DNA from: Pseudomonadota bacterium
GTDB taxonomy: Bacteria > Desulfobacterota > BSN033 > WVXP01 > G020346125
Assembly: GCA_030672465.1 (NCBI GenBank)
Contig: DAOVGJ010000103.1
Coordinates: forward strand, 1-7,501
Length of the DNA stretch: 7,501 nt
Reading direction: 5' to 3'
The stretch's first letter is position 1. Each line of letters starts with the position of its first letter. A program made the position numbers and the translations under genes. The notes beneath the pieces are model-generated. The model ran no database searches, was not told where the DNA came from, and saw only the letters and a list, made by a program, of their open reading frames with translations. This document shows positions 5,521 through 7,501 of the stretch, in pieces.

Positions 5521-5552
5521 GCAGTGTTGCAGTGCTGCAGTCATGCAGTGGA
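5521..5552. repeat. Four 8-bp tandem units, GCAGTGNN
   Basis: Consecutive units gcagtgtt, gcagtgct, gcagtcat and gcagtgga. They stop 3 bases before the target duplication of miniature element copy 2. A slippage-prone microrepeat with no visible coding role. Confidence 0.7.
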
Positions 5553-5561
5553 GCGAACTTT

Positions 5562-5792
5562 GACGGCTTCGTAAAAAGTCCATCTGCCATTCGACAAGCT
5601 CATGGCCCTGAGTAAAGTCGAAGGGCCGTTCGACATGCTCACGGCCCTGAGCAAAGCCGAAGGGCGGCGTTGCGCTTCATCTTTAGTCACTGCGGCGTAC
5701 TGGTAAGTACGCCTCATTCCTAAAGATTTGCGCGCCTTGCATCTGGAGCTTTTTACTTTGCCGTCCCATTTTTGACTTTTTACGAGTTCATC
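5562..5792. mobile_element. MITE-like non-autonomous element, copy 2 (231 bp)
   Basis: An inverted copy of the element at 259-450. The left end is GACGGCTTCGTAAAAAGTC (5562-5580); the right end is GACTTTTTACGAGTTCATC (5774-5792), which keeps the inner half of the repeat but differs in the outer bases. Flanks are a perfect 6-bp direct repeat aacttt (5556-5561 and 5793-5798), confirming independent insertion. The central hairpin GGCGTAC/GTACGCC (5694-5700 and 5707-5713) is conserved. It is exactly 39 bp longer than copy 1, because a 39-bp unit is present twice. It carries no transposase gene. It lies downstream of the SCP2-like gene. Confidence 0.88.
5590..5667. repeat. Tandem pair of 39-bp hairpin-forming units inside MITE copy 2
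   Basis: Units 5590-5628 and 5629-5667 agree at 34 of 39 bases; copy 1 has only one such unit. Each contains TTCG..GCTCA and TGAGC..CGAA arms, so each can form a hairpin. The sequence resembles short palindromic repeats found widely between bacterial genes. The five differences show the duplication is not very recent. Confidence 0.75.
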
Positions 5793-5843
5793 AACTTTAG
5801 AATGGTCGAAAAAATATTTTTAAACAGCGAAAAGCGACTTTTT

Positions 5844-5853
5844 CAGAGATCTC
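5844..5853. promoter_or_regulatory. CAGAGATCTC, third copy of the GAGATCTC palindrome
   Basis: The core palindrome is at 5846-5853. Unlike the other two copies it is not 11 bases from a TTGACA; the nearest TTGACA is at 5924. It may be a related site or chance. Confidence 0.25.
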
Positions 5854-5923
5854 GTAGGATTTTCAGGGATAAGGGAGTACTCAGCAAGCTCCAGAGATTT
5901 TCACTGGAGTTTCCTGACTTATA

Positions 5924-5953
5924 TTGACATTATTTTTGTAACCTGTTGATTAT
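5924..5953 (+). promoter_or_regulatory. Weak promoter candidate inside the repeat region
   Basis: TTGACA (5924-5929) with GATTAT (5948-5953, 4/6) 18 bases on. There is no gene within 300 bases downstream; it would have to read through the repeats to the gene at 6317. Low support. Confidence 0.25.
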
Positions 5954-5978
5954 AGGACATTTTTTATCTTTGATAAGT

Positions 5979-6172
5979 GAACACCATTGTCCCTTCGCTT
6001 CCATACCTTCGAAGTGACCCTTTCGGGGTTCGCAGGCGGGGAATACTTACCCCTTCCAGACTCTAAAGGGCTGGCCTTCCCCTTTCCTTCGGCTCCGCTC
6101 AGGACAAGCTCTGCTCACCCTCGATGGGTACCCCACTTCTCCAGTAAATTTCGCTCACGGACAACGGTGTTC
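5979..6172. mobile_element. Possible second miniature element or remnant (194 bp)
   Basis: GAACACCATTGTCC (5979-5992) and GGACAACGGTGTTC (6159-6172) are inverted repeats agreeing at 13 of 14 positions. The interior is GC-richer than the flanks and packed with short stems (GGGG/CCCC around 6038-6053, the GGGTACCC palindrome near 6126). It shares 16 of 18 bases with the miniature element in the CCTTCGGCTxxGCTCAGG module (6086-6103 against 388-405). No target duplication is visible at these ends, so mobility is unproven. Confidence 0.4.
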
Positions 6173-6207
6173 CCTTGACACCCAGGAAACTCCAGGGATT
6201 TTCATTA

Positions 6208-6248
6208 TTGCAAATCCTCGATGGTTTCTATTATAATAGTAAACTATT
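6208..6248 (+). promoter_or_regulatory. Promoter with overlapping palindromic operators
   Basis: TTGCAA (6208-6213, 4/6), 18 bases, then a perfect TATAAT (6232-6237). The -10 lies in a 12-bp perfect palindrome CTATTATAATAG (6228-6239). A second dyad, AATAGT-AA-ACTATT (6235-6248), overlaps it and covers the predicted start near 6244. Both would be well placed for repression. It drives the small membrane-protein genes from 6317. Confidence 0.55.
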
Positions 6249-6316
6249 GGAGAGTATCCTGTAGCGATATATTGATGATACATTAAAGAAAAAACGAAAG
6301 GAGATGTCTTCCAAAG

Positions 6317-6556
6317 ATGGAATCATTGAATATGATCTTGGATTATTACAATCAGAACAAGGTTGTCTTCGCTATTGTCGCTATCATTATCTTCGTTCTG
6401 CTCATATTTCGATTCAAGTCCTTTCTTTTTAGGTTATTTCTCATCGCATTGCTCCTTTTCGGAACATACCTCTTTATTGCTCACTTCGCCGGAGTGGCCT
6501 CGAAACACAAAAAGGCCTTGATCGAGAAGTATTTTCCCAGGGAACGCCTGAAGTAA
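6317..6556 (+). CDS. Small membrane protein, 79 aa, two predicted helices
   Basis: I do not recognise a family. Two hydrophobic segments are clear, at about residues 16-31 (VVFAIVAIIIFVLLIF) and 36-58 (FLFRLFLIALLLFGTYLFIAHFA), joined by a short basic turn (RFKS), followed by a basic tail (SKHKKALIEKYFPRERLK). The basic turn suggests a cytoplasmic loop, with both ends outside or re-entrant; topology is not certain. AAAGGAGA (6297-6304) is the only ribosome site and stands 12 bases from the ATG, rather far; the Met at codon 6 has none. It is the first gene of a likely operon with the one at 6564, 7 bases on. Confidence 0.7.
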   Translation: MESLNMILDYYNQNKVVFAIVAIIIFVLLIFRFKSFLFRLFLIALLLFGTYLFIAHFAGVASKHKKALIEKYFPRERLK

Positions 6557-6563
6557 GGCACGG

Positions 6564-6815
6564 TTGGGAGATATGAGGCCGTTTTTTTGGTGGGCTTTCC
6601 ACATTCTCGTGCTCTTAATCTGTACGGGTTTCTTCATCTTGGGAATCAATATGCTCCGAGGGGCCTATGGGATGCAATCCCCCCTCAATTTTTTTATCGC
6701 CTTTTTTGGTTCATCCATGATGATTCTGATCAGCGGCGCTTTAATCGTGGGTTTTGTTATCAAGATAATCCTCCGCTGGCGCAGCACATTGAATAACCAG
6801 CTGAACCAGAGATGA
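6564..6815 (+). CDS. Small membrane protein, 83 aa, two predicted helices
   Basis: Family not recognised. Hydrophobic segments lie at about residues 7-30 (FFWWAFHILVLLICTGFFILGINM) and 41-70 (LNFFIAFFGSSMMILISGALIVGFVIKIIL), with a short polar link and a basic C-terminal tail. The start is uncertain: TTG at 6564 has TAAGG (6554-6558) 5 bases upstream, overlapping the stop of the preceding gene; ATG at 6573 has GGGAG only 2 bases away. TTG is used here, and three residues are at stake. The 7-base gap and the overlapping ribosome site indicate co-translation with the 6317 gene, so the two may form a complex. Confidence 0.68.
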   Translation: MGDMRPFFWWAFHILVLLICTGFFILGINMLRGAYGMQSPLNFFIAFFGSSMMILISGALIVGFVIKIILRWRSTLNNQLNQR

Positions 6816-6836
6816 CTTCAGGGGATTGGGGCACAA

Positions 6837-6853
6837 GGGTGGGCTGGGTTGGG
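6837..6853 (+). other. Strong G-quadruplex motif in the DUF4177-like gene leader
   Basis: GGGTGGGCTGGGTTGGG: four G-triplets with loops of 1, 2 and 2 bases, among the most stable quadruplex patterns. Two further GGGG runs (6821-6824 and 6828-6831) extend it. It is on the coding strand, so the transcript could also fold, 40 bases before the ATG at 6894. Confidence 0.6.
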
Positions 6854-6893
6854 TAGATTGATGGGAGAAATCATCAAGGCATGACTGAATATC

Positions 6894-7082
6894 ATGATTG
6901 AATACAAGGTGGTAGAAATCAGTAGTGTAACCGACGATGAGTTAGAGAGGATCATCAACGAATGGGTTGGGAAGAGGTGGTCATTTGATAGCATTCATTT
7001 CGTAGTTCGAGACGCCTCAAGACGTCCATCCATGGCCTTTATAATGTTCACCAAGGAGAAAGAGGGGAGGAGAGAGGGCTGA
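6894..7082 (+). CDS. DUF4177-like small protein, 62 aa
   Basis: Starts MIEYKVVEI and continues with a helix (DDELERIINEWVGKRWSFDSI) and a strand pair ending in AFIMFTKEK. The EYKVV strand, the 'LxxxINEWxxxxWxxxSI' helix and the final FxxFxKE strand match the small DUF4177 fold, whose function is unknown. It is soluble and about the usual length. No good ribosome site precedes the ATG, and an in-frame TGA 12 bases before it rules out an earlier start. A G-quadruplex motif lies 40 bases upstream, so translation may be structure-controlled. The preceding membrane gene ends 78 bases before it and the coiled-coil frame starts 33 bases after it. Confidence 0.62.
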   Translation: MIEYKVVEISSVTDDELERIINEWVGKRWSFDSIHFVVRDASRRPSMAFIMFTKEKEGRREG

Positions 7083-7115
7083 TTTCGGTCCTAATTATCC
7101 AATGAGGAAGCTAAT

Positions 7116-7501
7116 ATGAAAAGCGTACATTGGATTATCGTTCTCATATTTTTACTTGTTGGTAGCTTTTTTTGGATCTAGTCCCTTCATAAAGGCCCGA
7201 TCAAGAGTCTGAAGGAGGAGATCATCCAGTTGAAGGCGGACATTGAGTCGCTCAAAAAGGAGGGGAAGATAACGGCTGAAAGAATGGCGGAGGAGAAAAA
7301 AACGCTTCAGCGGAAGATTAACACTATGATGGCACAAATTAAGAAAAAAGAGGCGAACCTCAAAAAGCTCAAAGAGGAGACTTTGTTATACCAAGGGAAA
7401 TTGACCGCGCTCAAAAAAAAGGTTAAGTTGAAAGAGGGAAAAGTAAAGGAACTAACAACCCGGGAAGAGATAAAATCCCAGGTTTTGTCTAACGTAAAAA
7501 A
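7116..7501 (+). pseudogene. Membrane-anchored coiled-coil protein frame with in-frame UAG, partial at the window end
   Basis: GAGGAAG (7104-7110) stands 5 bases before ATG 7116, which opens MKSVHWIIVLIFLLVGSFFWI, a typical N-terminal membrane anchor. Codon 22 is TAG (7179-7181). The same frame then stays open for over 100 codons to the window end and encodes a Lys/Glu/Leu-rich coiled coil (PIKSLKEEIIQLKADIESLK onward, with heptad-like spacing). Anchor plus coiled coil is a sensible single protein, so the UAG most likely marks a nonsense mutation or a sequence error. Recoding by pyrrolysine, or restart at TTG 7230 behind AAGGAGG (7212-7218), are less likely. UAG also ends the cytochrome and the 2390 genes here, so it works as a stop. 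The C-terminus and function are not visible. Confidence 0.65.

Larger units (their letters stand above)
5882..6206. repeat. Nested inverted and direct repeats
   Basis: CTGGAGTTTCCTG (5904-5916) and CAGGAAACTCCAG (6183-6195) are perfect 13-bp inverted repeats. Immediately outside them GATTTTCA occurs directly repeated (5896-5903 and 6197-6204), as would a target duplication of about 8 bp. However, similarity extends further: 5882-5905 and 6183-6206 agree at 20 of 24 bases, and 5882-5916 is itself an imperfect palindrome. The segment is therefore either an inserted element of about 290 bp or two copies of a palindromic repeat, the right one incomplete. Confidence 0.55.
5403..6316. other. Repeat-rich gene-free region
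   Basis: This 914-base stretch has no supportable gene. In order it holds an 8-bp-period minisatellite (5521-5552), the second miniature element (5562-5792), an A/T-rich stretch with a GAGATCTC copy (5846-5853), a palindromic repeat with a related half-copy (5882-5916 and 6183-6206), a possible second element type with 14-bp ends (5979-6172), and the promoter of the small membrane-protein cluster (6208-6248). A 63-codon frame at 5987-6178 lies wholly within the second element and looks like translated repeat. It appears to be an insertion-prone spacer. Confidence 0.6.

Noticed and set aside
5987..6178. 63-codon plus-strand frame within the repeat region
   Set aside because: It coincides almost exactly with the inverted-repeat-bounded segment, has no ribosome site, and its translation is Pro/Ser/Phe-rich as expected from GC-rich repeat sequence.
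7152..7337. 61-codon minus-strand frame at the right end
   Set aside because: Antisense to the coiled-coil frame; its Leu/Arg-rich content is the expected reverse of Lys/Glu-rich coding sequence.

Overview
The window looks like a chromosomal stretch of an anaerobic bacterium, most likely Desulfobacterota (the former Deltaproteobacteria). The grounds are a periplasmic tetraheme cytochrome of the class III (c3) type, a cis-prenyltransferase, many small lineage-specific proteins, and a short non-autonomous transposon whose ends (GACGGCTTCGTAAAAAGTC, or GATGAACTCGTAAAAAGTC) resemble repeats I associate with that phylum. That last link is from memory, not from a search. I see no phage, CRISPR, rRNA or tRNA genes.

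Layout. 1-473 is a non-coding leader with a good sigma70-type promoter (178-205) and a 192-bp miniature element (259-450) flanked by a perfect 6-bp target duplication. Next come a macrodomain protein (474-1004) and a small unknown protein (1057-1461), probably co-transcribed. They converge on a nitroreductase (1473-2126, minus strand). The nitroreductase and an unknown 114-aa protein (2390-2734) diverge from a shared region rich in palindromes. A cysteine-rich, putatively zinc-binding small protein (2907-3299) converges on a tetraheme cytochrome (3373-3822, minus), which follows a cis-prenyltransferase (4007-4789, minus). An SCP2-like lipid-binding protein (4974-5402) diverges from the prenyltransferase.

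5403-6316 is a 914-bp gene-free stretch built from repeats: an 8-bp-period minisatellite, a second and longer copy of the miniature element (5562-5792, again with a perfect 6-bp target duplication), and a nest of inverted and direct repeats (5882-6206). It ends in a promoter whose -10 box lies in a 12-bp palindrome. Downstream is a rightward cluster of small envelope-type genes: two two-helix membrane proteins (6317-6556 and 6564-6815), a DUF4177-like protein (6894-7082) behind a strong G-quadruplex motif, and a membrane-anchored coiled-coil reading frame that runs off the window (7116-7501) and is interrupted by an in-frame UAG at codon 22.

Functionally this is a set of short one- or two-gene units rather than one pathway. 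The cytochrome suggests periplasmic electron transfer, the prenyltransferase lipid-carrier synthesis, the SCP2 protein lipid binding, and the macrodomain and nitroreductase ADP-ribose and flavin redox chemistry. The best-supported unusual signals are: the two mobile miniature elements, one of them inside the macrodomain gene's leader; the same palindrome at identical spacing upstream of two TTGACA boxes; the CX3CH heme site; and the amber-interrupted reading frame. I found no complete new defence or biosynthetic system.
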